Assembly: GCF_023703465.1 (NCBI RefSeq) | Contig: NZ_JAMQGP010000001.1 | Location: forward strand, 558,001-622,000 | Source: Echinimonas agarilytica | Lineage (GTDB): Bacteria; Pseudomonadota; Gammaproteobacteria; Enterobacterales; Neiellaceae | Direction of reading: 5' to 3' | DNA: 64,000 nucleotides | Part shown: positions 17,736 to 26,728 of the stretch, piece after piece | Numbering within the stretch: the first letter of the stretch is position 1 | How the letters are laid out: each line of letters starts with the position of its first letter | Made by a program: the position numbers and the translations under genes | Notes under the pieces: generated by a model | Told to the model about the DNA's origin: nothing | Seen by the model: the letters and a program-made list of their open reading frames with translations, nothing else | Database searches by the model: none

Positions 17736-18395
17736 ATGAAAATACTATGGTCTCGTTATTGGAAAGAAAACCGTTCATTGGTTGTTTTTTTATGTTTGAT
17801 GTTCGTATTTCGGAGTGCCATCGCGGATTGGAATTCGGTACCCACAGGCTCAATGAAACCCACTCTTGTTGAAGGCGATCGAATTCTCATCAACAAACTT
17901 GCATACGATATTAGAGTTCCTTTCACACATATTTCACTGATGAAACTGGGCGATCCCCAACGCGGAGATGTTGTTGTTTTTGATTCTGCAGTCTCGCAAC
18001 AGCGTTTGGTGAAGCGAGTGATTGGTATGCCGGGCGATCATGTTGAAATGCGCAATAACGTCTTATTTATCAATGGCCACGCATTGCACTATTCAGAGCT
18101 ACCTAAACGCGAAGCACAATCCTCGGAGGACCAAATGGAAGATTTACTGGGGTTTGAACATACGATTCGAACAGGGGTGGTTGCAGGCGAACTATCGAGC
18201 TTTGCGCCAGTGGTAGTGCCGCAAGGCGCTTATTTGGCTTTGGGCGATAATCGAGATAATAGCGCCGATTCAAGAGTCATTGGTTTTATACCGAGGAATG
18301 AAATTGTCGGGCGTTCTAAGACGGTGGTTATGTCGTTAGATTATGACAATTACTTCTTACCCCGCTCCGATCGATTTTTTCATTCACTCCAATAA
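17736..18395 (+). CDS. lepB: Signal peptidase I
   Basis: A 219-residue type I signal peptidase, a membrane-bound Ser-Lys protease cutting Sec signal peptides. The start at 17736 is chosen because GGAAGG lies 6-11 nt upstream; an upstream in-frame ATG at 17694 would add 14 residues. One N-terminal membrane segment (about 14-30) is followed by the catalytic Ser S39 (PTGSMKPTL), Lys K93 (RLVKRVIGMPGD) and the conserved 'LGDNRDNSADSRVIGFIP' box. It is shorter than E. coli LepB (one transmembrane segment instead of two). With no lepA, rnc or era next to it and a pilin gene upstream, it is probably an accessory paralogue rather than the housekeeping enzyme. That last point is inference. Confidence 0.9.
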   Translation: MKILWSRYWKENRSLVVFLCLMFVFRSAIADWNSVPTGSMKPTLVEGDRILINKLAYDIRVPFTHISLMKLGDPQRGDVVVFDSAVSQQRLVKRVIGMPGDHVEMRNNVLFINGHALHYSELPKREAQSSEDQMEDLLGFEHTIRTGVVAGELSSFAPVVVPQGAYLALGDNRDNSADSRVIGFIPRNEIVGRSKTVVMSLDYDNYFLPRSDRFFHSLQ

Positions 18396-18475
18396 TTTCA
18401 TATTGTTTGCATACTGTTTAAGCCCAAGGCTGATATCTTAAGTGTGTAAATAAACAATAATAGCGGAGCAAGTTT

Positions 18476-18784
18476 ATGGGCACTTGGATGAAAGCTGGAG
18501 GTGTGTGTGGCCTGCTCATGAGTGCAGCTTTTGGTGCATTGGCAGAGCCACCTCGGAGTCATGCTGATAAACCCGAAAGACCTACGTTTTCGTCACTTGA
18601 TGTGGATGGTGATGGTAAAATGACACTTGAAGAATTTAGCCAACATACTATTCCGCATGGTAAACACGAGCGTGTATTTACACACATTGATGCCGATGCT
18701 GATGGTGTTATTTCGAAAACTGAATTTGACGATCATAAGCCAAAACGTCCGCCGAAAAACCGCGATTATCAACCGCGCCCATAG
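18476..18784 (+). CDS. Small secreted EF-hand calcium-binding protein
   Basis: A 102-residue protein with a signal peptide (MGTWMKAGGV...GALAEP). Two EF-hand loops are seen: DVDGDGKMTLEEF and DADADGVISKTEF, with Asp/Glu at the expected chelating positions. The C-terminus is basic and Pro-rich (PKRPPKNRDYQPRP). Calcium binding is expected from the motifs; the partner is unknown. A GGAG-like ribosome site (AGCGGAGCAAG) precedes the ATG. It has its own terminator and is probably monocistronic. Confidence 0.85.
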   Translation: MGTWMKAGGVCGLLMSAAFGALAEPPRSHADKPERPTFSSLDVDGDGKMTLEEFSQHTIPHGKHERVFTHIDADADGVISKTEFDDHKPKRPPKNRDYQPRP

Positions 18785-18792
18785 TGCTAGCT

Positions 18793-18816
18793 GAGAGGGC
18801 TTAGACCCTCTCTCGT
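18793..18816 (+). terminator. Terminator after the EF-hand gene
   Basis: GAGAGGG (18793-18799) pairs with CCCTCTC (18806-18812), followed by a short T-rich stretch. The T-run is weak (CGTTT). Confidence 0.65.
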
Positions 18817-18863
18817 TTCAAATCTTTCCACTTTTATAACGCTTTGAAAAATATTTTCTAAAT

Positions 18864-18876
18864 GGTACCGGTTTAC
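18864..18876. promoter_or_regulatory. Possible LacI-family-type operator upstream of the GH14-like gene
   Basis: GGTACCGGTTTAC has the central CCGG typical of many LacI-family operators but is an imperfect palindrome. Its complement resembles the element at 39634-39647 upstream of a PTS operon. It is about 110 nt ahead of the start codon. Weak evidence. Confidence 0.2.
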
Positions 18877-18988
18877 TATCAGCCAAGCGCTTTGAGCTGA
18901 TTAATATCAACCCTAGATGTGATAAAACAACTAAACTTCAAAGCACGTTTTACCCCCGTATTTTACATGCGGTTTACAAAGGTACGTT

Positions 18989-21697
18989 ATGACGAGTTCG
19001 TTTTTGCCGTTGAAAGTTTGGTTGTATGCTCCGGTTGATTTACACCGACACATCCACGGGTTAACCGAAGATCGCGTTCGTAAAGAAGCGCTTAGCAAAA
19101 AATTCTCAAATGCGCGTAAGCAAGGTGTAGACGCCCTTATCTTGCCAATTAGTTGGCGTGTTGTTGCGCCATTTCACCCTGAAAACGCACTTCAGCAAGA
19201 ATCTTGGGACGGCTACCGGTGTTTATTCGAATTAATGAGAGAAGCTGGATTGGGGATTATTCCCGAGTTTAGTTTTTCTGCATCAGGCTTGAGCAATGCT
19301 CGCCAAATTAACCTGATGCCCGACTGGTTTTGGGGGAAGATACAGTCTGAAGCCAGCGATGTGTGGCCGTTAGATAGTTTAAAATACGTAGATAGCACAG
19401 GCCGGGATAGCCACGCGGCACCTAGCATGTGGGCCAGAAGTTTATTCTTTCCTTATATCGAGCAATTTATTTCAGGGTTTGTGGCTCACTTTTCCGACTT
19501 CAAACGCAACATTCCACATATTCAAATTGGTGTTGGGCCTGAAGGAGAGCTGCGTTACCCATTGATAAGACGTCATGGCAAAGTCACCCAATTGCCCGTG
19601 TTTAGTGACTTGTCGATAGGTTGTCTTGAACGCGATATGATTGCGTTACATGGTGATAAACAACATTGGTATCAAGCTTGGGACGTTGCTCCAGAGGCAA
19701 AAACTCAAGAAATATTAGACTCGCTTCGTCCCCAGTTTATTGCCCTGTACGGTTATTCGAGCGCCAGCGAACCGATGCAAATCACCCGTGCACTTGAAGG
19801 TTTTTTTGCATGGTATCAAGGCCAACTATTGGACTATGGCCAGGCATGTGTTGCGCTTGTTGAACAGCAATTTTCTTCAGATTGGACTCATTCTATCGGG
19901 CTTCGCATTCCGGTTACGTTCGGTGCGCGCGCAGAAGATCCGAATCAATTGGCTCAAGCGGCATTTGCTGGCATTCAATTGGACATGCAACCGGATCATC
20001 CATTCGATTTCTTTGATGCATTGATTGATCGTTTGCGTCAGTCCACTCAACGTAATTTGTGTATTTCTATTACCGGACTAGAGCAAGCCAAACATTCGCG
20101 CCGAGTGACGCGTTGGTTAGAGCAAGCGCAACAGCAAAATGTAGCCATCGTCGCTGAAAATCGAAACTTGGCGGCATTGGCCGATCACCCAACGTGGGAC
20201 AGCCTCATTCAGCGGGTTTTATCGCAGCCAGGGCTGGCAGGCTGGGCCCTAAAAGATTTAGACAGTGCACTGGACAAGCAGTCGGCAGGGCCGTTCCGTT
20301 TACGCCAACTCGCACATCTCAAGCATGGCGGCAGTATTGAGCAGCAAAGTGGTCGCAAAACTTTTCGGGTGATGGGGCCGCTCCATTTGAAAGTTGCCAA
20401 TCAGAAACTCATGCTCGAAGAAGAAAATTGGAGCGAGTTTGAAGAGCAGGTGCAGCAACTTCGTCGCGTAGGTGTGACTGCAATATCCACCGATTTGTGG
20501 TGGGGCATGATTGAGGGACGACAACCTAAATCATTTGATTGGACCTACTATGACCGCATGCTCGAAATTCTAGCGGCCAATGACATGCAGTGGGTGCCGA
20601 TTTTGTCGTTTCACCAAGCGGGTGGCAATGTGAACGATGATTTCATGCAAACCATTCCTCTTTGGTTGTGGGGCAAAATGCTGGTGGCGAATGACCCATT
20701 GGAATCGGTTCGCGATCTTCAATACGTGAGTGAGTCAGGTGACTCATCCATGGAGTATGTTTCACACTGGGCCGACTCCTATGTCATGCCATATTACCGT
20801 CGGTTCATGCAGGCGTTTTGTGAGCACTACGCAGCTCATGTTGACTTGATCGATGAAATTAACATTAGCTTGGGCCCAGCAGGTGAATTGCGTTACCCAA
20901 GTTACAATGCTCATGATTGGGGGAATTATCCAAACCGAGGTACCTTGCAGTGTTACAGCCGCTTGGCGCAGCAAGACTGGAAAAACTATATCGAGCAAAA
21001 ATATGCAACGGTTGACGCCCTCAACTTTGCATTTGGAATGCAGTTATCTAGTTTTGATGACATTGAAATGCCAGATGCGGACCAGTTGTTCACCAACAAA
21101 AATTATCTGTACTCCGCTTGGGGGCGTGAATTTTTGTATTGGTATCAGCAAGGCTTAGTGAAACATGGACGCAATGTCCTTGAGTGCGCCAATGATGTGT
21201 TTACAGAAGGGGGGATGGGAACTGTCATGCTCGGTGTGAAAGTTCCCGGCATTCATTGGGAAGTGAGTGATCCTGAAACACCACGAGTGGCTGAGATTAC
21301 GGCGGGCCTTATTGCTCCTCATGCGCACATGGGACCCCATGACAGCGGTGAATATGCCAGCTTACTCGAAGATCTCATCCCCAAGAAGCTGCGCGATAAA
21401 GTGGCACTTCATTTCACCTGTTTGGAAATGGTGAACAAAGATTATGAAGGTTACTCCAGAGCGGAAGACTTGGTGAACTGGATGGCTGATGCTGCCTCTG
21501 AAGTGGGCGTGACTCTCATGGGGGAAAACGCCTTGGCCGGCGAGTTATATCAGAAACAAGGCTGGCGCCAAATTCGCAGAGCATTGGAGCGCAAGCCTGG
21601 TTTTGGCGGTATTACTTTATTAAGGCTTCAAAATCTATTTGATGATCATCCTGTGCCGTTACAGGAACTCACCAAGTTGATTAACCGAGAACAGTAA
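18989..21697 (+). CDS. Tandem-duplicated beta-amylase-like (GH14-like) protein
   Basis: A 902-residue protein without a signal peptide, so probably cytoplasmic. The C-terminal half (about 455-902) shows beta-amylase hallmarks: SFHQAGGNVNDDF (540-552), GPAGELRYPSY with the catalytic-acid Glu at 633, and HFTCLEM with the catalytic-base Glu at 813, then GENALAGE. The N-terminal half (about 1-445) repeats the same order in degenerate form: EFSFSASGLSNARQ (93-106), GVGPEGELRYP with Glu 187, ITGLEQAK with Glu 365 and VAENRNLA. Both halves therefore keep both catalytic glutamates. Known GH14 beta-amylases are single-domain enzymes of about 450-500 residues that release maltose from alpha-1,4-glucans. 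A role in glycogen or maltodextrin breakdown feeding the glucose PTS is possible; related (beta/alpha)8 families acting on other glycans cannot be excluded. Confidence 0.82.
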   Translation: MTSSFLPLKVWLYAPVDLHRHIHGLTEDRVRKEALSKKFSNARKQGVDALILPISWRVVAPFHPENALQQESWDGYRCLFELMREAGLGIIPEFSFSASGLSNARQINLMPDWFWGKIQSEASDVWPLDSLKYVDSTGRDSHAAPSMWARSLFFPYIEQFISGFVAHFSDFKRNIPHIQIGVGPEGELRYPLIRRHGKVTQLPVFSDLSIGCLERDMIALHGDKQHWYQAWDVAPEAKTQEILDSLRPQFIALYGYSSASEPMQITRALEGFFAWYQGQLLDYGQACVALVEQQFSSDWTHSIGLRIPVTFGARAEDPNQLAQAAFAGIQLDMQPDHPFDFFDALIDRLRQSTQRNLCISITGLEQAKHSRRVTRWLEQAQQQNVAIVAENRNLAALADHPTWDSLIQRVLSQPGLAGWALKDLDSALDKQSAGPFRLRQLAHLKHGGSIEQQSGRKTFRVMGPLHLKVANQKLMLEEENWSEFEEQVQQLRRVGVTAISTDLWWGMIEGRQPKSFDWTYYDRMLEILAANDMQWVPILSFHQAGGNVNDDFMQTIPLWLWGKMLVANDPLESVRDLQYVSESGDSSMEYVSHWADSYVMPYYRRFMQAFCEHYAAHVDLIDEINISLGPAGELRYPSYNAHDWGNYPNRGTLQCYSRLAQQDWKNYIEQKYATVDALNFAFGMQLSSFDDIEMPDADQLFTNKNYLYSAWGREFLYWYQQGLVKHGRNVLECANDVFTEGGMGTVMLGVKVPGIHWEVSDPETPRVAEITAGLIAPHAHMGPHDSGEYASLLEDLIPKKLRDKVALHFTCLEMVNKDYEGYSRAEDLVNWMADAASEVGVTLMGENALAGELYQKQGWRQIRRALERKPGFGGITLLRLQNLFDDHPVPLQELTKLINREQ

Positions 21698-21709
21698 AGT
21701 GTCGGTAAG

Positions 21710-21733
21710 AAGGAAGCTTAGGCTTCCTTTTTT
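21710..21733 (+). terminator. Terminator after the GH14-like gene
   Basis: AAGGAAGC / GCTTCCTT stem with a short loop and T6, 13 nt after the stop codon. Confidence 0.88.
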
Positions 21734-21899
21734 GTTTCTTGTATTTGCTATTTATATGTATAAATTGCCCTAACTCTCAGATTTTTGTTGCGAACTTGAA
21801 TAGGATTTTTGGGTTGATTGCATCACTGCAATAAAAATGTGCGCTAAGTGCCTTATCGTTAAATAAAAAGGCACATATAACCATAAAAAAGGACTTAAG

Positions 21900-22853
21900 A
21901 TGTCTGTCGAAACCATACATAAGATTATTCTTCATCCATTTATTCAGGAGTCACTGTCGAGCTTAAAAGCTATGACGGGTTTGGAAGGAAGGGCCGACGA
22001 AGCATTTATCGATAATGTTGAAGATTTTCGGTTTAAAGGTTATGCCGTTTGTTCGGACATGAAAGGTAACCTTGATGGTGTAATTCTGATGCATCACTAT
22101 TCCGAAACGGCCGTTGCCGTGGGGCAAGCAGTGCAATTGTCATTAGTAGGGGAAAGCAATGACAGCGACACATTGAATGAAGATTTAGTGTCAGCTTTAG
22201 AAGAATGGGGTAACACCATTGTGGGTCGCGCCACTCATTTGCTGCAAAAACACAACTTGGGCTTTGAGTTTGCTAGCCCACATGTGGCGCTAGACTTGGA
22301 AGATATGACTCCCTATCTCAAAGGGGTTAAGCAAATTGTAACGGTTCCTGTGCATGTTGAAGGCGTGGGCCGTTATTACTTCAACTTGTTGGTTCGAGAA
22401 GTTCAGCAAGACAACGTGTACACCGATGTGAATTTAACCAGCGAAGCGCATATTATTCCACCGCCACTTAATGGCGTTCCAGTGGATAAAAATGCCTTAA
22501 TCATGACGGTTGACGATAGCCCAATGATCCGAAAAGCCATTGTGCGCTTACTGGCTGACATGGGTTACACCAATACCATTGAGGCAGACGATGGCGCATC
22601 TGCGGTTGAGATGATGCGCTCTGATAAGCCTGATTTTGTGTTCATGGATGTTGTTATGAAACAAGTGAATGGCGATCGTGCTTTAGAAGCGATTCGTAGT
22701 TTTGACACGCAAACGCCTGTAGTCATGTTGTCTTCGGTAACTGACTCAACCGTGGTTGATCGTTGTCAGCAATTGGGTGTACATGGGTTTATATTTAAGC
22801 CGCTCAACGCTGAGAATAGCCTTGAGTTATTGCGTTCTTATCTAAAAGTGTAA
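21900..22853 (+). CDS. CheX-like domain fused to a response-regulator receiver
   Basis: A 317-residue soluble signalling protein. Residues of about 8-170 resemble CheX/CheC-type phosphatase domains, including the E-x2-N pair in EEWGNTIVGRATHLL (101-115) and the 'LKAMTGLEG' stretch after the first helix. After a proline-rich linker (IIPPPLNGVP) comes a canonical receiver (about 198-317): D205-D206, phospho-acceptor D250 (FMDVVM), S278 (LSS) and K300 (FKP). There is no DNA-binding or enzymatic output. CheX proteins dephosphorylate CheY-P, so the fusion could be a self-regulated phosphate sink or adaptor. It stands alone between terminators; no chemotaxis operon is adjacent. Confidence 0.82.
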   Translation: MSVETIHKIILHPFIQESLSSLKAMTGLEGRADEAFIDNVEDFRFKGYAVCSDMKGNLDGVILMHHYSETAVAVGQAVQLSLVGESNDSDTLNEDLVSALEEWGNTIVGRATHLLQKHNLGFEFASPHVALDLEDMTPYLKGVKQIVTVPVHVEGVGRYYFNLLVREVQQDNVYTDVNLTSEAHIIPPPLNGVPVDKNALIMTVDDSPMIRKAIVRLLADMGYTNTIEADDGASAVEMMRSDKPDFVFMDVVMKQVNGDRALEAIRSFDTQTPVVMLSSVTDSTVVDRCQQLGVHGFIFKPLNAENSLELLRSYLKV

Positions 22854-22876
22854 CGAGCAATAGTCACTTAATTATG

Positions 22877-22915
22877 AAAGCCTCGCTCCGATTCATTCGG
22901 GGCGAGGCTTTTTTA
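22877..22915. terminator. Bidirectional terminator between convergent genes
   Basis: AAAGCCTCGC and GCGAGGCTTT form a strong 10-bp stem with a loop that contains further partial pairing, followed by T on the plus strand and by an A-rich flank that gives U on the minus transcript. It lies between the CheX-receiver gene (plus) and the carboxypeptidase gene (minus). Confidence 0.88.
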
Positions 22916-22916
22916 T

Positions 22917-24047
22917 TTAACGCAGCGTGTGGCGGCTGGCAAAAATAGCGCTCACACAGGCTTCACCCAAACGTTGACATCGCTCTGGAGACCAGCCTTG
23001 TTCTGTATCCGGCGTTTGCTCGGTGTCTTTGAATGGCATTTCTAATGTCATGGCTAAGCAGTTAAATCGTTCAGCTATCGCATGCGTACACACGGTCATA
23101 TTGGCTTCGCCAGGAGCGGATACAGGGTAGCCCACTTCGGTTTGAAAATCTGGGCTTGCTTTGACCAGTTCGGCTTGAAAGTTGTCCAGTTGAGCCTGCT
23201 TCTCTGCAGTCCAGCTTGGAATGCCTTCTGCACCTGCAATGAAATTGTAGGGCAGTGCTTCGTCGCCGTGTACGTCGAAGCAAAAATCAACGCCAATTTC
23301 ATCCATTTTATTGCGAACGGCCAGCACTTCCGGGCTGTTTTGTGCGGTTGGCGTTTCCCACTCTCGGTTGAGGTTTGCGCCTGCTGCGTTTGTTCTAAGG
23401 TGACCTCGAAAACTGCCATCCGGATTCATGTTTGGTATGACGTAGAATGTTGTTGTTTCGAGCAGTTCTCGACGAACGGGGTCACTTTCATCCAACATGC
23501 GCCCTAAAAACCCTTCCATCCACCATTCGGCCATGGTTTCACCGGGGTGTTGACGCCCAATGACCCAGCATTTCAATTTGCCTTCGGCTTCGTCACCGAT
23601 GGTGAGCAGATCCATGTCTCGGCCATCTAAGGTTTGGCCAATGACATCCACTTCGCATTCACAATTGCTGGCAGCATAGGCAATGAGATCGGCGTGGCGG
23701 TCCATCGAATATGGTGCAAAGTAAGCGAAGTACATGCTGTTAATTTCAGGTTCGTGTTGAATCACGAGTTGACCATCTTCGTATCGTGTATCGACTCTAA
23801 ACCAATGTTCACGATCATATGAAGCAACGGCTTCATAGTTCTCCCAGCCTTCGGTGTAAGAGCTACCTGCAGCGTTTTGAATGACCATTTTACACGGTGT
23901 GTTCGCGGCATTGTTGATGCGGAAATAGAACCACTGGTAAAAATCGGAGTTGTTGTCTTTGCGAATATTCAACTGGATATTACTTGGATCTGAGCAATCG
24001 AGGACTTCGATATTGCCGCCGTCAAAATGGCTGGAAATGCTAATCAT
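22917..24047 (-). CDS. M14-family zinc carboxypeptidase (cytosolic, AGBL/CCP-like)
   Basis: A 376-residue metallopeptidase. The start at 24047 is chosen because the sequence MISISSHFDGGNIEVL begins the conserved N-terminal beta domain; the longer frame back to 24167 adds 40 residues with no family character. Zinc ligands are visible: H167-x-x-E170 (RQHPGETMAEWW) and H260 (FDVHGDE). The catalytic Glu is E336 (TLEMPFKD), and NPDG plus N-R (NLNREW) match the substrate-binding set. No signal peptide. The N-terminal domain plus these motifs is the layout of bacterial relatives of cytosolic carboxypeptidases that trim C-terminal residues. The natural substrate in bacteria is unknown. Confidence 0.9.
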   Translation of the reverse strand: MISISSHFDGGNIEVLDCSDPSNIQLNIRKDNNSDFYQWFYFRINNAANTPCKMVIQNAAGSSYTEGWENYEAVASYDREHWFRVDTRYEDGQLVIQHEPEINSMYFAYFAPYSMDRHADLIAYAASNCECEVDVIGQTLDGRDMDLLTIGDEAEGKLKCWVIGRQHPGETMAEWWMEGFLGRMLDESDPVRRELLETTTFYVIPNMNPDGSFRGHLRTNAAGANLNREWETPTAQNSPEVLAVRNKMDEIGVDFCFDVHGDEALPYNFIAGAEGIPSWTAEKQAQLDNFQAELVKASPDFQTEVGYPVSAPGEANMTVCTHAIAERFNCLAMTLEMPFKDTEQTPDTEQGWSPERCQRLGEACVSAIFASRHTLR

Positions 24048-24263
24048 AATCAGGTTCTCGTTCGAGGAAAGCGCCCTAAATATAGGCCACTCTTGGTGGC
24101 TTTGCGACACTTCACATGGATGATTGAAATAGGCAATGGCATCACGCCATATCACACGGGCTATCATGCCATTTCACTGGTGTTGGCAACATGGAATCAT
24201 GACACAGCAACATCCGTGCGCGTGCAACGTATTATTTACGGTATAAGTAACTGAAGGGGATAT

Positions 24264-24294
24264 AAAAAGGCCACGGTGAAGGATTGCCGTGGCC
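24264..24294 (-). terminator. Terminator of dbpA
   Basis: On the minus strand GGCCACGG and CCGTGGCC form a perfect 8-bp stem followed by TTTTTA, 29 nt after the dbpA stop codon. Confidence 0.88.
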
Positions 24295-24322
24295 TGCCTT
24301 GACTCATCGTGTTGTGCTTGCG

Positions 24323-25711
24323 TTAGCCTCGCACTCGCCATACTCGGAAGGTTCGGCCTTTGAGCTTGCCTTCACTGAGTTTGGTAAATGCCGAGTTGGC
24401 TACATCGCGACGAACCGCAACGTAAGCAATTCGGTCAAATACATGAATTTTTCCAATGGCATCTCCGGGGATGCCCGACTTGCCCGTTAAAGCGCCGACA
24501 ATATCACCGGGACGAACTTTGTGCTTTTTACCACCGTCGATGCATAGTGTCGCCATGCTGGCTGGCGCTGGGCGAGCGGCTATATCATCTTCATTGGGCA
24601 GAGGAGAGGGATCTGTTGAAATGCCGATGTACTCTTCGAGCATGGCAACTTTGTAACCGTCATTGTCGTTAAACAAGGTTAGTGCCAAGCCCTTACTACC
24701 GGCGCGTCCAGTTCGGCCAATACGGTGCACGTGAACCTCAGGATCATGAGATACGTGATAGTTAATCACGGCATCGAGCGACTCAATATCTAACCCACGG
24801 GCTGCAACGTCAGTTGCAACTAAAACCGATGCACTTTTATTGGCAAAGCGCACCAGCGTTTGGTCGCGCACGCGTTGCTCTAAATCGCCGTGCAAGGCCA
24901 CAACGTTAAAGCCATCGTCGGCGAGAATATCGGCTACTTCTTGAGTTTCACGTTTAGTGTTACAAAAAACCACGCTGGACTCCGGCTGATACTTCAATAA
25001 CAACACACGCAAGGCTTCATAGCGACTGGTGTTATCTGTAACTTTGTAAAAGTTTTGTTCGATGGTGTTGGTGTCGTGCGTAGATTCCACCTTTACCATC
25101 GTTGGGTTCACCATGATTCGGTCGGCAATGGATTTAATTTGTGTTGGAAAAGTCGCGCTAAATAGTAAAGTTTGGCGATCTTTGGGGGCGTAATCGATGA
25201 TTGCATCAATGGCCGATTGAAAACCCATTTCTAGCATTCGGTCGGCCTCATCCAATACAAAGGTGTTGAGTTCATCGAGTATTAAGCGGCCCTTGAGTAA
25301 GTGATCTTCAACGCGTCCCGGCGTACCCACAATGATATGAGCGCCGTGCTCAAGTGAGCCAATTTGTGGTCCCATAGGAAGTCCACCACACAAAGTGAGC
25401 ACTTTAATATTGTGAATTTGACGCGCAATTTTGCGAATTTCTTTGGCGACTTGATCGGCTAATTCGCGTGTTGGGCACAACACTAAAGTCTGCACACGGA
25501 AACGTTTGACGTTGAGCCGCTGTAGCAGTCCCAGAGCGAATGCTGCAGTTTTGCCCGAGCCTGTTTTGCCCTGAGCAATGACATCTTTGCCAGCCAATAC
25601 ATCGGGCAAACTTTGCGCTTGAATTGGCGTCATTTGTTCATAACCCAGCGAAGATAAGTTTTCCAACAAACCGGGTTTCAGGGGTAAAGATGAAAAGTCT
25701 GTAGTGCTCAA
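24323..25711 (-). CDS. dbpA: ATP-dependent RNA helicase DbpA
   Basis: A 462-residue DEAD-box helicase that acts in 50S ribosome assembly through 23S rRNA. Motifs in order: Q motif (MTPIQAQSLP), Walker A GKTGSGKT (48-55), 'PTRELADQV', DEAD (about 154), SAT, 'VATDVAARGLDIE' and HRIGRTGRAG. The C-terminal 75 residues (ATLCIDGGKKHKVRPGDIVGAL...GKIHVFDRIAYVAV) are the DbpA RNA-binding domain that recognises 23S hairpin 92, which separates it from other DEAD-box paralogues. Length matches E. coli DbpA (457). The 385-nt spacer to the next plus-strand gene shows no further gene. Confidence 0.96.
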   Translation of the reverse strand: MSTTDFSSLPLKPGLLENLSSLGYEQMTPIQAQSLPDVLAGKDVIAQGKTGSGKTAAFALGLLQRLNVKRFRVQTLVLCPTRELADQVAKEIRKIARQIHNIKVLTLCGGLPMGPQIGSLEHGAHIIVGTPGRVEDHLLKGRLILDELNTFVLDEADRMLEMGFQSAIDAIIDYAPKDRQTLLFSATFPTQIKSIADRIMVNPTMVKVESTHDTNTIEQNFYKVTDNTSRYEALRVLLLKYQPESSVVFCNTKRETQEVADILADDGFNVVALHGDLEQRVRDQTLVRFANKSASVLVATDVAARGLDIESLDAVINYHVSHDPEVHVHRIGRTGRAGSKGLALTLFNDNDGYKVAMLEEYIGISTDPSPLPNEDDIAARPAPASMATLCIDGGKKHKVRPGDIVGALTGKSGIPGDAIGKIHVFDRIAYVAVRRDVANSAFTKLSEGKLKGRTFRVWRVRG

Positions 25712-26096
25712 AATTGTCGCTCTTGTGTTGGAGTATTTTGACGTTCGCTCTACTTGACCAAGTTTTGATTTGGCTATCCGTTGAGAATGGGAAGAGCGAT
25801 CATTTGATGAGTTCGCTTACATTCTAACAGAACAGTGATGGCAGCGAATACTATGAGTGCCAATCCAACGCTGCTCCTTTTATTTTATGTGTTGCTCTCA
25901 TAGGCATGGATCATCACTGCGAATGATAAAGAAGTGCCAATGGGTCAATCAATATGCTTGAGAGTCAACTGATTTAAAGGAGCGCGCGGCCTCAAAAACT
26001 TAACAATTTGACCACTGATCGAGACGTCAGCTCTTCCGTTTAACAATAGCATTGTACTAAAGTTGTGTATCGTGATTATTGAGGGAGCTGTGGTCA

Positions 26097-26675
26097 ATGA
26101 ATGTTGCTATTTACATCTACGAGAATGCTGAAGTTTTAGACTTTTCTGGTCCATATGAGGTGTTTTCAACCGCGTCACGAGTTGATGGCGAGAGCCCTTT
26201 TAATGTGTTTTTGGTGGCTCAAACACTCACACCTGTAAGTGCTCGTGCGGGCTTTAAGGTGATACCTCACTTTAGCATTGACGACCATCCTGAAATTGAC
26301 GTTCTTATTACCGTGGGCGGTGTACATCTGCCAGAATTAGACAAAGCTGAGGTGATTCAGTGGATTGGTCAGCAAGCCAGCAAAGCAAAACTGGTGGCGT
26401 CAGTTTGTACTGGGGTGTTTTTACTGGCCAAAGCCGGTGTGGTCACCACAGAAAAAGTGGCAACTCATTGGCAAGATATTGATGATTTGAAATCAATGTT
26501 TCCAACATTAAATGTGGTCGATAGCACACGTTGGATTGACCAAGGCCGAGTCGTCACATCGGGAGGGATTTCGGCTGGTATCGATATGAGCTTACATTTG
26601 GTCGGAAGGCTACATGGTCTTGAGTTGGCAACCCAAACCGCAATTCAAATGGAGTTTTGTTGGCGTGAAAAATAG
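26097..26675 (+). CDS. DJ-1/PfpI family protein
   Basis: A 192-residue protein of the DJ-1/PfpI (ThiJ) superfamily. The start at 26097 is chosen because GAGGGAG lies about 9 nt upstream; a TTG at 26079 is less likely. The nucleophile-elbow Cys is C104 (SVCTGVFLLAKAG), with the acidic partner near E12/D15 (NAEVLDFSGPYEVF), typical of isocyanide-hydratase-like or AraC-associated members. There is no DNA-binding domain attached, unlike GlxA-type regulators. Function in this group ranges from isocyanide hydratase to glyoxalase/deglycase or unknown; it cannot be settled here. Confidence 0.88.
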   Translation: MNVAIYIYENAEVLDFSGPYEVFSTASRVDGESPFNVFLVAQTLTPVSARAGFKVIPHFSIDDHPEIDVLITVGGVHLPELDKAEVIQWIGQQASKAKLVASVCTGVFLLAKAGVVTTEKVATHWQDIDDLKSMFPTLNVVDSTRWIDQGRVVTSGGISAGIDMSLHLVGRLHGLELATQTAIQMEFCWREK

Positions 26676-26716
26676 CGTTCAGTTGCCGTACGACGAATAG
26701 GTCGCACCTGAACGCT
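26674..26716. terminator. Possible hairpin between convergent genes
   Basis: AGCGTTCAG (26674-26682) and CTGAACGCT (26708-26716) pair perfectly across a 25-nt loop, between the PfpI gene (plus) and the small membrane protein gene (minus). No good T-tract on either side. Confidence 0.4.
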
Positions 26717-26728
26717 TCTCGATTCATG

